Assembly (NCBI RefSeq): GCF_037042905.1
Contig: NC_087259.1
Span: forward strand, 20,108,501 to 20,172,500
Source: Lytechinus pictus
Taxonomy: Eukaryota > Echinodermata > Echinoidea > Temnopleuroida > Toxopneustidae
Length of the DNA: 64,000 bases
Reading direction: 5' to 3'
A program made the position numbers and the translations under genes. Below, one piece after another: positions 48,880 to 59,739 of this stretch; the first letter of the stretch is position 1; the number at the start of each line of letters is the position of its first letter. A model generated the notes under the pieces. The model was not told the DNA's origin. It was given only the letters and a program-made list of their open reading frames with translations, and made no database searches.

Positions 48880-48883
48880 TTAA

Positions 48884-50557
48884 CTTAGGCTTTCATGACT
48901 TTGCAGATTTATTCATTTTTATTTAATGTAGCTGGTACAAAAACTAGACGTTCATACCACCTATATGTATAATATGTAGCTGGTATACAACAAATGTTAA
49001 AACGGCCGCTCGGCCGCCGTAGGCATGGTAGGGGAAATGTCGGGGCCGGGGGGGGGTTACTCGAATTATGTGCCGCACCAAAAACGAACTGAAATCGAGG
49101 GCTCTGGTACTTATAGCTGCACTGTACTAGGTTTTTGAAAAAATTAACCCCTAGGGTTTCGAACTTATGAATGGGATGAAGTAATTTAATATTAAATGAT
49201 AACAAAAATTAATTTCTGTATATACGTGGGCAATTTTTTAAATTCCTGTTTGTTCACTCAAAATAATGTTTCAATTGCTCACATCACTATTGCAACAAGC
49301 GATGTAATAGCAGGGATAAAATAGTCTATCGATGGCCTTTCAGCTACAAGAATTATCTCTCTGAAGGCAAATTAAAATATTGATAAAAACAATAACCTTA
49401 TATATATACGCCTTATATATGCATATGCTTTCTAATCCTGCATATAGGCCTATATATACGTACTGGACTGGGGAATGGTTGGGGCGGGGCAGGTGACAAT
49501 TAAATTAAAGTGACCCCCCCCCCCTCTCCCCGCCGGCGGCCGCCACTTTTGAGAATTTTAATTGTCAAGATTCAGATTAATATTGCTCATCAGAGTATAT
49601 GAATGGTGACGGTTATTGAAAACATGTGTGTCCGACCTATCATCTTATTGTTGACAAGGCTTCCAAATTACGCAACTACTATTGGGACTACATAAAGGAT
49701 CGAGACTATATAATTGCCATTTGATAACGGCCTATTCAGCAATCAGCAGTGACTGAATGGACATTATTTCGATCGTACAGCTAGCTAACTAACACTTTTA
49801 AAGGGTTTCACCCTGACAAAAAGCTATGAAGCTTATAGTCAGGAAAAATAAAAATGAAGATTTGAGGAAAATGTATCAAAGGTTTAAAAAAATATTAGAT
49901 AATTATTTTTGAATTGCCTGTGATGTCATATGCGAGCTGCTTCCCGTGTATCTTGAATTGAAAACAAAATCAATGAAATATCATTTTCTCAACAAATTGA
50001 AAAATGGGTTTTATTAATTGTATTTTCATGATCTTTTAAAAATTCATCGTTCTATTGATATATTATTCCTTTTCAATGGCAATCCCATATACCTCTTGAT
50101 ACAATAATTTCTTCACTAATAAAATGTGCACGTTAACTTTTATTAATCTTTATTTTTATCATTTTTCTTTGATTTATTTTTTTGTTATTTATTCATTCAT
50201 TCTGTCAAGAAAAACAAAACAAACGAAGCCCTATAGGCCCCGGCCCTAGGCCTGCATCTCGTGTTAACTTCATTCGCTACATTTTGCGTTTCATAGACAT
50301 AGGAACAGATGGATGGATGATGGATCGATGGAACTTTAACTCGTAAAACAGGCAAAAAACGATTCAGGAATGGATGAGGCATCATTGGAAGCGACAATAG
50401 ATGCATACAAGACACAGGTATTAATTTCTCATCGCAACTTTTTCATAAGAAAACACAAAATTCCCCTTGCATTCTGAAGTTAGTGAGACAGAGAATAGGT
50501 CTGGCGCGGTTGGACTTGGACTTGGAGATAGTCAGCGAAAGCAAATCGCCCCGGCCC
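48884..50557. other. Gene-free stretch
   Basis: Possible orphan ends of G/C-run elements are found at about 49008-49060 (GGCCGCTCGGCCGCC, a G-run) and 49466-49550 (GGGGCGGGGCAG, C-run, GGCGGCCGCC). Frames at 48909-49205 and 50197-50415 lack domains. No pairing of ends could be established. Confidence 0.5.
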
Positions 50558-50562
50558 CGCTG

Positions 50563-51793
50563 CACAGTGGGCCAGAATGAGTTGAAAGTGCGCCAAAATT
50601 ATATTCCGTGTTAGATTTTTACTTTAACATGTTGAGTATGGGTAATTTTGGGCGTAGAATCGACTGAACATAATTTAAAGCCGATATGACGTCACCTTGA
50701 TACCAAATTTTGATTGGCTACTTAAAACCTATCTGTGAAAAGACAAATTACGCTTAACAATGTGTAGTATATAAACTTTGTGTTATGTACTAGTTTAATA
50801 TTGACCAGAGTGAATGTTGGTTTATGCTTCACGCATGCCTAAAAAGTGTGTATGAGATGCCGAAAATAATTTTATGGCATCAAAATGATCATTAATTAGA
50901 TTTATATAAAAAAAAACTTTAAAATCTGAAAAATATTAACCGTGCTTTTATCAATCTGTGTTGACTTGTGTAAAACGCAGAGTATATAACACCACGAATG
51001 TATTACTATGAGGAGGGTTTTTGGCTGAAATTATTCTACAAGTAAGTTTTATCTCTGGAAGAGTTGTGGGTATAGCCCTCATTTGCGTTAGCAACCTTTA
51101 TTTTATTTATATTATGCCCGGAATTTATGTCATTTTCATGGAATGGAAGGGGAGTCGTCCTCGCCGTGCAAAACCGAACGGCAATGTACACCCATACGGT
51201 GCGCTACGATGACTGCGCGGTATAAAAATGACCGTTTTTTAGCAGGTTTTGGGGGTGTTGTGTCAAGTAAAATCGGCTCTAACATGAAAACGGGCAAAAA
51301 CGGGCAGCTAAATTTGGTATCGACTTAAAGCTTAGACATCGGAAAAATGATGCTTATAGAATTTAGACGGAAATCCACGGAAATCCAAACGTTTCTTATG
51401 TAAATGCAAAAAAACATGGATTTTCAGCCTATTTCGAGGAATAATCATCCTATAAACCTCCTGAAAGGTGTTTTTTATCTACTTTGAACCCTTTCACACG
51501 AAAAAAGAATATATCAGGATTATGTGGGAGCCATTTCAGATTCCTACAAGAAAAACCTTCTGTGAAATGGCCTGTTTTTCAACTAGGTTGTCATATAAGC
51601 GACATTTCGCAAAATGTCACATTTTACGATTTGAGGTAGGAAATTAACAACCTTTATGCAAATTCCAGAATGAAATATTTTGCTGAAGTATTCTTCAAAG
51701 TGTTATCTTTCAGCTGGGCATGACAAAAATTTAAAATCTGAAATTGCCCAAAATGACTTTTGGCGCACTTTTGTTTCGCCCCGGCCCACTGTG
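50563..51793. mobile_element. Transib-like non-autonomous transposon, 1231 bp
   Basis: Both ends begin CACAGTGGGCC when read inward, and the similarity resumes at AAAGTGCGCCAAAA about 20 bases in. Flanks are perfect 5-bp duplications CGCTG (50558-50562 and 51794-51798). Transib elements, the source of the RAG1 recombinase core, have 5-bp GC-rich duplications and termini starting CAC-(A/T)-(A/G)-TG, the RSS heptamer sequence; here it is exactly CACAGTG. At the right end, 12 bases after the heptamer, stands ACAAAAGTG, sharing its first six bases with the RSS nonamer; the left end is less similar. No transposase was recognised in the frames at 51021-51328. Confidence 0.72.
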
Positions 51794-51977
51794 CGCTGGT
51801 GTCCCGGGAATTAAAGTGGAGGTCTGGTGGAATCAGGGACAACTCGGACCACGGGACAACTCGGACCGTGGGCCGAGTTGTCCCACCCGTTTCGTGATTT
51901 TTTTTCCACAAATTTGCGTCTATTTTTCCGTCATTTCGAAATTTCTTGTAAAGATTTTCTAGAGATATGGTCTGATG

Positions 51978-52957
51978 TAGACAGCTGGCAGCCGTCTGTT
52001 TCGAGGAGTTTTTAAACTTTTTTTTTTTAAATTTCTCCTCGTACACAGACGGCTCGCTAGCGTGTAACCCAGAGAGCTCCCGCCCGCGTAGCGGGCGGGA
52101 GCCCAGAAGCTTACCGTGTATTTTACCATTGTCACCGGACTAGGGTGATTTATGGTCTAAATATTTCTCCAAATGAATTGTGAAAACGGAAAGTATACAA
52201 TTACCACGATTATATGGATGAAGGTCTAACGAGTGGCAGATTCCTGACATCTGGGCACAGTCTGGAACCTCAAAAAAACGAAAAGTTCTCTCCTTCTACC
52301 CAGTCTCGATCGGCCATTTTGTTACGATTTTTAACAAAAATGGCCGATCGAGACGGGGTAGAAGGAGAGAACTTTTCGTTTTTTTGAGGTTCCAGACTGT
52401 GCCCAGATGTCAGGAATCTGCCACTCGTTAGACCTTCATCCATATAATCATGGTAATTGTATACTTTCTGTTTTCACAATTCATTTGGAGAAATATTTAG
52501 ACCATAAATCACCCTAGTCCGGTGACAATGGTAAAATACACGGTAAGCTTCTGGGCTCCCGCCCGCACAGCGGGCGGGAGCTCTCTGGGTTAGCTAGCGT
52601 GCAGCCACCATTAGGGGACTTGCAATGCAAAATCCCCCCGTCGGGGCTCTTCAATTTTTGTCTTTAATGAATAAAAATTTTGAAAATTAACGCGACCAAA
52701 ATGCAAATTAATATTCCCTCTTGGCATTAATTGCCAAAAAACGGAGAAAAATCAAGTAAAAAGGAACAAAAACAGTGACTTACCTCGGCTGTCGCGCAAA
52801 TTCACTTCCCCGTTTTATCCGATCTTAAGTACATAACATATTGCCATTGAGTCCCCTGTACAGATCGCGCTAGAACTTCGGTCTCTGTATTTGGTGAGTG
52901 AAGCCAACGGAGTTCAGCTGAACAACCAACATAACAGAGACCGAAGCTTTTGGTCTA
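51978..52957. mobile_element. TAGAC-family insertion 1 (9-bp TSD)
   Basis: The left arm is broken between two copies of GGTCTGATG (51969-51977 and 52958-52966), whereas the right arm has a single copy at 62910-62918. The insert begins TAGACAG and ends GGTCTA (inverse TAGACC). Just inside the left end is a hairpin AGCCGTCTGT/ACAGACGGCT (51990-51999 and 52045-52054); just inside the right end is CTTCGGTCTCTG/CAGAGACCGAAG. It carries a further nested palindrome. The right terminal region is homologous to the left end of the insertion at 53329. Confidence 0.82.
52065..52592. mobile_element. 528-bp near-perfect hairpin element (9-bp TSD)
   Basis: Two ~255-bp arms match with only a few differences around a very short centre near 52328 (GGCCATTTTGTTA / TAACAAAAATGGCC). 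Ends are TAACCCAGAGAGCTCCC and the inverse. Perfect 9-bp duplications GCTAGCGTG flank it at 52056-52064 and 52593-52601. The ends also hold a smaller dyad GCCCGC-GCGGGC. A second copy with a truncated right arm is at 63073-63460. It could fold as one long hairpin in RNA or single-stranded DNA. Confidence 0.9.
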
Positions 52958-53479
52958 GGTCTGATGGTGATGTTCTTCACTTTCTGTTACTTTTTTTTCG
53001 CTGAAATAAATAAAAAAGTGTAATTTTAGGCGTTTTTCGACAGCTCGCGATTCCCATAGGCGCGCGTGTATTAACTGTGTAGGTGCTCGGCTCGGCCCCG
53101 CTCAACAACTGACTTGATTTTGTGATCATTTCTCCTCAAGTTACCACTTTTATCGCAGAAGATGGACTTTCTTGTATTCCATTAACTCCATTTTCTCATC
53201 AAAAGGATAAAATTTGAGTATTTGCACGATTTTCTTAAAGTTTATCACCTTTTCTCTCTGGTCGTAAGAAGCGAACAACAGATGAACGGTCCGCTGCTCT
53301 TCATCGCAATTCTACGTAGCTCGGCCGCTAGACCAAAAGCTTCAGTCTCTGTATTTTGGTTGTTCCGCTGAACTGCGTTGGCTCCACTCACCATACATAG
53401 ACTGAAGCGGAGGGGGCCCCTACCTACAGCCAACGTATAGTGAACTAGCGTTTTATAGATCGCGATTTAAAACTTTTTT

Positions 53480-54193
53480 TACCGTAAGTAACGGTGTATT
53501 AACCGCACCTTTTTCTTGGCGGGATATAAGCAAAAGTCGGGGGTGCGGTTTATCCACGGTGACAGGTCTGAGCCCGCCCGCGTAACCCCTCCCGAACATG
53601 TAAGAAGTCTGCCAGTTCACAACACATCGAGTGGCCGGGCGTAGCCGCCCAGGGCAATGTCGTTTAGAGGGGTATGAGCCGCGGATAATGGGAAGCGATT
53701 ATTACGATCTTAATCAAATAGTGTCCATAACAAATGCACCCACCTTCATGACACTAATTTTGACTTTATTCTCGATTCAAAGCAGCGAAGTTCCCTGGCT
53801 AAGTTCAAAGAGACGCCAAGCATTCTCGGTAATAATTGTCACAGCTGAGCAAGTGCCGAGAGCTAGCTTGCGTTGTATTGTGGTTTTAGTGCGACTTAAG
53901 CTGGCGCTATTCATTTTAACCCCTCAAAGTCCCGTTTCGCGCCAGCTTATTTTTTCTTTCCTGTTTGCTTTTCATAAGATACCATGTACACCGTGCACCA
54001 CGTATGAGAGAGACGGCACGAAGCCGTAAAACAACTGGAAAAAATGCCAATTTCTTTCTTTCTTGCTAACATTTGTAGATGAATTGATCAAGAACAGCAG
54101 ATTTCCGCAAACCAGTAATCTCTTTGAATACTTTGAAATCTTGAGCTTAGTTTTTGTTTCTTCATACCTCAAATATGCATGTAAATGTGAGAA

Positions 54194-54246
<53 letters not shown>

Positions 54247-54297
54247 TGGGGGTGCGGTTAATACACGGGTGCGGTTAATACACCGTTACTTACGGTA
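53480..54297. mobile_element. 818-bp TIR element with CCGTAAGTAACGG ends
   Basis: TACCGTAAGTAACGGTGTAT followed by TAACCGCACC is repeated in inverse at the right end (about 54268-54297). TA is present at both borders, suggesting a TA duplication as in Tc1/mariner/pogo-type elements. The GGTGCGGTT-A-TACACGG word is reiterated inside both ends. A long T-run (about 54200-54236) lies near the right end. The frame over 53631-54029 shows no transposase motif. Confidence 0.75.
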
Positions 54298-54582
54298 GGC
54301 AAAATTGACATTTTCATGGTTTCCATTATCAGTGTAATATAGATAACTTAAGCTAATTGCATACCTTGGGCCGGAGTTATTGAAAAAAATCCTCTGGATG
54401 ATTGAGAAATCTGTCATCTAAGACATTTTCACCTGACCTGACGGTTTTTCTTGCAAGTTGCCATCTTGAATGACGTCATTATCGTTATTAACTTTTTCAT
54501 GTCTCGATTTATCGCGATTATAACTAGTATCGTTTATCTTCGTGTAGTGTATCGTATCGTATTAGATCAATTAGATTTAGGA

Positions 54583-54756
54583 GGTGCCGTGGCCGAGTGG
54601 TCTAAGGCGCCTGGCTATACATGAAAAAGTCCGGGGTACGATCCCCGGCCGCGGCACCTATGCCCGTCAGCAAAGCATTTAATCTTCAATGCTCTTTTAT
54701 CCTGCTTTCAAATAAATGTAAATGCTATATGCATTATTGTAACTAGGTGTGCACTT

Positions 54757-54797
<41 letters not shown>
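54583..54797 (+). mobile_element. tRNA-derived SINE with 37-nt A tail
   Basis: GGTGCCGTGGCCGAGTGGTC contains a good polymerase III A box, and GGGGTACGATCCC a near-canonical B box with one change. Ends GGTGCCG and CGGCACC pair, but the anticodon arm does not fold and three extra bases follow the T arm, so it is not a working tRNA gene; Leu/Ser-type ancestry is suggested by the D arm. A ~100-bp tail region (CAATGCTCTTTTATCC...) and an A-run (54761-54797) follow. Confidence 0.75.
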
Positions 54798-54799
<2 letters not shown>

Positions 54800-55411
54800 T
54801 TGATTGACGATATGATTTACTACACACAACAAAATAATGCACCTGGTTTCTTAATGGCAATAGATTTTGAAAAAGCGTTTGATTTGGTCTCGCACATCTT
54901 TTTGCAAAACGTTTTACGTTCTTTTGGCTTCGGGTCCTCATTTTGCAGCTGGATCAAAACATTATACAAAAATGCCCTGAGTTGCGTATTTAATGGGGGT
55001 ATATCGACAGGATACTTTAGTGTTGAAAGAGGTGTGAGACATGGGGATCCCCTCTCTCCTTATTTGTTTATACTTTGTATCGAGGTCCTTTCTAATACCA
55101 TTCGTAAAGATAAATCCATCCACGGAATCAGCTTTGGTAATGTAGAAGTCAAACAAGCGCTCTATGCGGATGATATGACACTTTTTGTGAGGGACTCCCA
55201 ATCTATTGATAGAATCGGAAAAATATTTGGAGATTTTGCTAAGATTTCAGGCTTAAAAATGAATAAAGAAAACACATTTATATTAGCGTTGGGTCCTCTT
55301 TCTACAAAAGATATTAAAGTTCCATTTGGTAAATTAGTTGAAACTATCAAAATATTAGGAATAACTTTATCATTAGATGTAGAAATTCAGGAAAATGTTA
55401 ATTACAAATAG
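54798..55411 (+). pseudogene. L1/Tx1-type reverse transcriptase fragment
   Basis: Conserved blocks in order are GFLMAIDFEKAFDLVSHIFL (motif A), SFCSWIKTLYKNALSCVFNG, ERGVRHGDPLSPYLFILCIE (motif B; usual RQGD is RHGD), QALYADDMTLFV (motif C, catalytic DD present) and SGLKMNKENT. This is the palm of an L1/Tx1-group enzyme. It ends at a TAG at 55409-55411 that falls within the normal domain, so the copy is dead. Confidence 0.92.
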
Positions 55412-55469
55412 ATTCTAAGTAAAATAAAAAAAATTATTTATATGGTGGAAGCAAAGAGACTTTCTGAAA

Positions 55470-56119
55470 ATGGGTTTAGATGGAAATGAAATAGATAAAG
55501 TTTATAAAGTTTTTGAAAATATTCCAGCAACATGGAAACACCTATTGAAGAAAAAAGACAATTGTGAAGACACTGGTCTAAATCTAGAATTTATATTTAA
55601 TGGTAAGATTAACAGTTTACCAAACGTGACATCTAATAAAATATACAAGGCACTTTTAAGTATTAAATTGGAAAAATCGTATGCGTTTGATAATATAAGA
55701 CATATAATTTATCCGAAAAAGATATATGTGCTATATTTTCAAGACCCAGAAAATGTACTCTAAGCAGTAGGCTTAGAGAGTTTCAATTTAAAATGCTTTA
55801 TGAGTTAATATACACGAAGAAATATTTACATTTATTCAAAATTTTCTCAGATAGTGAATGTTCATTTTGTGGGAATACTGAAGAAACTTACGAGCATCTG
55901 TTTTTCTCATGTGAAAAGACGAGAGACTTATGGATAGATTGCGGTAACTTATTCAATATGTATGAAATAAAAAATGCCAGGTGGGTGGATATACACATTG
56001 GTGTTAAGCATGCTAATATAGGGAAGGAACAAATAATTAATCACATTATTCTTTTAATAAAATATCTGATCTTTGTTTACAGCAGGACTAAAAAGACCAC
56101 CAAGTCCCAACGAAATTAG
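55470..56119 (+). pseudogene. L1/Tx1-type C-terminal region with zinc-binding motif
   Basis: Two frames cover it: 55470-55763 (GLDGNEIDKVYKVFENIPAT), then after a shift near 55760 LREFQFKMLYELIYTKKYLH and CSFCGNTEETYEHLFFSC. The C-x2-C...H-x4-C array is the zinc-binding motif found at the end of L1/Tx1-group RT proteins. It belongs to the same element as the RT fragment upstream. Confidence 0.85.
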
Positions 56120-56672
56120 AGAGAAGATATTAGAAAATGAACGTGAAGAGAAAATTTTAGCAGTAACAAGGGGTAAATTATCAAACCATATAAGGAAATG
56201 GGAACATTTCCTTACAAGAGTATAGAGGCGACAGAGCTCACGAGATTATGTTCGTTCATTATGGTGTTTTCTTATTTCAGACGGAACGCGGCATCATATG
56301 CAAGGGTGTACGAAAAATGTTTGAGGGTGTGAAGTGTGGGGGTTTGTGAAGGGAAGGGGGGGGGGGGGCAAGGAGGGGGCAGGTGCAACGCATATACTTT
56401 TATAAGTTTTTTCTCTGATATTTGTTTGTTAAACTCATCTGGTAGTGGTACGATGCAGTCTGAGAATATTATTTCATGATGTGCATTATGTATACTAGTT
56501 TAAGAAATTTATTTGAATTATTATTTACAATTGTTACTTTGTTAACTGCATTGTATGAAATTTGATTTGAGAGAAAAACAATAAAACATCTTTAAAAAAA
56601 AGTATATTGCCATGTAGGTGTGCTGATTGCTGGTGGTAATTTTATTTGATTCATTAATTCATTTTAGTAATT

Positions 56673-57003
56673 ATGTCTGACTACTGGTGTTGTAATTGTG
56701 ACCGTAATTTGACTAATCATCCTAATAAAAGAAGAACTTTGAATGCAAAAATGGATCACCGTGATTACACCACTGCTGACGCTGTCGAATCATTAGGAAT
56801 TAAAGTGACACCCGATCAAAAATAATAAATCCAAATTAAAGAAAATTAGTAGAATCAATGTTTACTTGGGGAGGAAGGTGAAGGTGACCAGCTATGCTTC
56901 GCCATTTCTTCGAAAGAAACGAAGACGACTGACAAGCCCACAAGCACAGACACCCCTTCAAAAAAAAGATGTGACGACACAAACACAGCCAGAAAAACGG
57001 CGG
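56673..57003 (+). pseudogene. Small cysteine-bearing exon with strong splice donor
   Basis: Frame at 56673-56825 starts MSDYWCCNCDRNLTNHPNKR and includes DYTTADAVESLGIKVTPDQ before a TAA. Dropping one base of the A-run at 56818-56822 would join it to the open frame from 56821 (KISRINVYLGRKVKVTSYAS, FLRKKRRRLTSPQ), which runs to CGG|GTAAGT, a consensus donor at 57004. An acceptor-like TTTTAG precedes the ATG at 56667. The CC-x-C pattern followed by a basic region looks like part of a nucleic-acid-binding protein. I do not recognise the family. It may be a remnant of the protein encoded by the surrounding TAGAC insertion, or an older gene fragment. Confidence 0.4.
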
Positions 57004-57850
57004 GTAAGTTTCTCTTTAAATCACACATTTCGAGACTTGATTGTCCATAGACACATTAAACTACATTTTACCGAGCCCAAAATGAAGAGATAAGACAATA
57101 ATCTGTCAAATGATAAAAATAGAAAATCAAATTAACCACAAGAAAAAAAAATCAACTTGACCAGTTGGACCAGTAACTTGGAAATTGGAGTATTGGTTTA
57201 TCGGTCTGGTAATACTGTTCTAGTTACAAATAATACTGCTCCAGTCATTGGTATTGAATAGGCCTATAGTAACTGGGATTTTAAACTGGTCTTAATTATA
57301 CTGGAGTCTGTTACTGATGTTTTGGCTTAGTGGTTGGTATCCGACTGAGTGAACTCAATTGGTCTTACTGGTAGTCCCTATTGGTCTTATCGGCTGTTCA
57401 TTTGGTCTTCCTGGCGTAACAGGCGCCGGGGGGGGGGGGGGAGCTGCCCCGGCCCTGGCGGATTTCACCGAGAAAAGGGCGAAAAGAGAAAAAGGTAAAA
57501 TGAAGAAAAGAAAACGAGGAAAGAGGCCGGGGTGGGAGGAATGGGAAAGGTGAAAAAGCAAAGGAAAATGACAACAATAAAGAAAGAAAGAATTAGAACA
57601 TGCGAGAAAGTATAGGCCTTAACATGTCTTTAGCAGGAGACTCAGTGGTATGGACAAGAATGGTGGACAATGAGAGAAATCGACAAAAAGAGATACGAAA
57701 TGAAGGTATATAGAGACAAAGGTTGAATTTGAAAATCAGAATATGAAGAAAAGGAACAAGAAAAAAGTCAATAACACGACAAAGCTGCCGCGGATTGAAA
57801 AAAACGAAGGGAAAGAAAGTGTATGAAAGTGAGGTAAAACACGTGCTCAA
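57004..57850. other. No gene; possible orphan TE end
   Basis: After the donor comes a TTGACCAGTTGGACCAGTAA-type stretch with loosely repeated 'ACTGGT' words (57160-57390). CTGGCGTAACAGGCGCCGGG with a G-run at 57412-57443 resembles a hAT terminus of the 34365 family but has no mate. Confidence 0.45.
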
Positions 57851-58009
57851 CAGTGGCGTAACTACGGGGGGGCATGGGGGGCACGTGCCCCCCCCCCCCC
57901 CCCATCGGCTGGCCAAAAAAAAGAAGGGGGAAAAGTAGAAAAAGAAGGAGAAAAAAAGGAGAGGCGTAGTAGAGGAAGAAGAAACTAGTGCATATTCTAT
58001 TATATTAAG

Positions 58010-58046
<37 letters not shown>

Positions 58047-58739
58047 TATAATATATTATATTACATAAATATTTTTTTCATAACTCTAATTATGAAACAT
58101 ATTTTGCTAAGGGCCTATGACATTGTGTTCATAATTCCTGGTGCTCGTAATTTCTGTTTGATGAAATATATAATCATGTTGTACTAAAAAATTCTGTTTT
58201 CAAGTCAATATACACCATGTATTTCCTTGCACTTCGAGTTATTGTTTTATGTAGTGACATGCTTCTCACTCATGACTACTTAAAAGAAACTGCCCCTTTT
58301 TTAAAGTCTGAATATAAAATATTCCCAGTTAGTGCTTACGTTCGCATCAATGGACTGGTGAGATATGTCTGCTCTTCATGAATTCCTGAAACAGTCCTTA
58401 AAATTTTCCCTTTACTGGTCTGAAAACTCTATCAGAAATTTTCAGCTCGCGCTTCGCGCTCGCATAATTTAGTAAGTGAAATACGTATGGCCTTAGTGAA
58501 TTTTTACAAACAAGCCTAAGAATGCCCCTCTTCAGGTCTGAATTTCAAAAATCTCAGCTCGCGCTTCGCGCTCGCATTATTTAATCAGTGAGATACATAT
58601 CTGTTTAATGAAACAGTCCTTAAAATGCTTCTATTACGTCAGTACCTGGCAATTGAGCGCGCTTCGCCAGCCCAGTAAATGACTCAAAATTTTTGCTGGT
58701 GCCCCCCCCCCCAATGCCGTGACCCACGGTACGCCACTG
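57851..58739. mobile_element. hAT-like element, 889 bp, with core motifs
   Basis: It begins CAGTGGCGTAACTACGGGGG and ends CGGTACGCCACTG. Flanks GTGCTCAA (57843-57850) and GTACTCGA (58740-58747) match at 6 of 8. Two copies of AGCTCGCGCTTCGCGCTCGC lie at about 58444 and 58556, 112 bp apart. A TA microsatellite covers about 58011-58040. Confidence 0.65.
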
Positions 58740-59570
58740 GTACTCGACATCATCAGAGAATGACTGGAACTGGTCATGACCAATTGGGAATTCAATTTCA
58801 AACAAGAAATTTTATCAACCCGACCAGTTTACTATAACATTTATCTGAAAAATATTATTCTTTTATCTCTTAACCATAGTGATAATATATATAATGAAAA
58901 TAATGACAATGATGATGATGATGATAATAATGAAATAATAATAATCATAATAACGATGATAATGAAATATTACTACTACAAATATTAATACTTACAACGA
59001 TAATATTTAAAAACCACAATGATTTTAGCGATAATGATAATTATATAATAATAGTAAATAATAGTGATGATAATTTTATCTTTAAAAACCAGCAAGCGCT
59101 ACGCGCTCGCGTTATATGATTACCGAGGTAGAGTGTACGTATCCTTTTCATGAATTCAAATAAGGAGCAGATCGTATAATATCGAAAGCAATATCGATAT
59201 CACATTCGTGATTGTTGACGCCCTCTCCGTTCGTTTGTAAATATTTCATAGTTTGGCTGCCATATTGACCTTTTTTATCGTGTTCAACCCAATTAAACAT
59301 CGGTAAAGTATAATTTTTCATGCCTTTTCATCTATATCGTTTAAAGTATTTTGTTAACAAAATATCCAGTTTTAAAAGTTTGTTGGTTATACATCCTTAG
59401 ATTGTAAATTCGATGTGTAAAATTACATCAAACTTTGGACTGTGAATTGACAAAAGGGTGGGAATGAGAACACATGCGAGCCCACACGTATACCCTACCG
59501 TCGGTTAATGGGGATTATAGTAAAATGTCAGAAATTGTTGAATAAATCCCCAGAAACGACGGTTATTCCT
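58740..59570. other. Right part of the 6.25-kb insertion
   Basis: GAT/AAT trinucleotide-rich text (about 58870-59060), one degenerate core motif (AGCAAGCGCTACGCGCTCGC near 59090) and the right subterminal hairpin near 59497-59562. No gene is visible. Confidence 0.5.
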
Positions 59571-59739
59571 GTCTACTCGGCCGCCTAAACTGGCGGGGTG
59601 GGATTCAGCCCGAATCCCTAATGGAAGTGGGCGTGCACAGTCAAAGAGCTGAGCTTGACTGAGACTGAGTGAGAGAGTGAACTACAGCTTGAAGCTTGGC
59701 AGTGTCGTATAGGCTCTGCCTTTTTTTGTGTAAATAGAT

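Larger units (their letters stand above)
54798..56601 (+). mobile_element. L1/Tx1-group retrotransposon, truncated and internally deleted
   Basis: It starts abruptly inside the reverse transcriptase directly after the SINE's A-run. It then jumps to a C-terminal region with a zinc-binding motif and ends in a short A-rich tail near 56601. Endonuclease and the first RT domains are missing. The region between the RT palm and the C-terminal domain is also missing (around 55412-55470). Confidence 0.85.
53329..59575. mobile_element. TAGAC-family insertion 2, 6.25 kb (9-bp TSD)
   Basis: The left arm of the large palindrome is broken between two copies of CTCGGCCGC (53320-53328 and 59576-59584), and the right arm has a single inverted copy at 62548-62556. 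The insert begins TAGACCAAAAGCTTC and ends GTCTA (inverse TAGACAG). Subterminal hairpins exist at both ends: GCTTCAGTCT / AGACTGAAGC on the left and ACCGTCGG...TGGGGATT with its mirror at about 59497-59562 on the right. It is oriented opposite to insertion 1. It carries a TIR element, a SINE, an L1-group fragment, a small cysteine-bearing exon and a hAT-like element. No complete transposase is seen. Confidence 0.8.

Noticed and set aside
53631..54029. 132-residue frame as a transposase
   Set aside because: No catalytic or DNA-binding motif is visible and it lies wholly inside a short TIR element.
54583..54660. tRNA-Leu/Ser gene
   Set aside because: A and B boxes are present and the outer stem pairs, but the anticodon arm does not fold, three bases are extra after the T arm, and a SINE-like body plus A tail follow.
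55412..55470. Intron joining the L1-type RT and its C-terminal region
   Set aside because: No convincing splice sites; loss of the intervening domain is better explained by deletion in a dead element.
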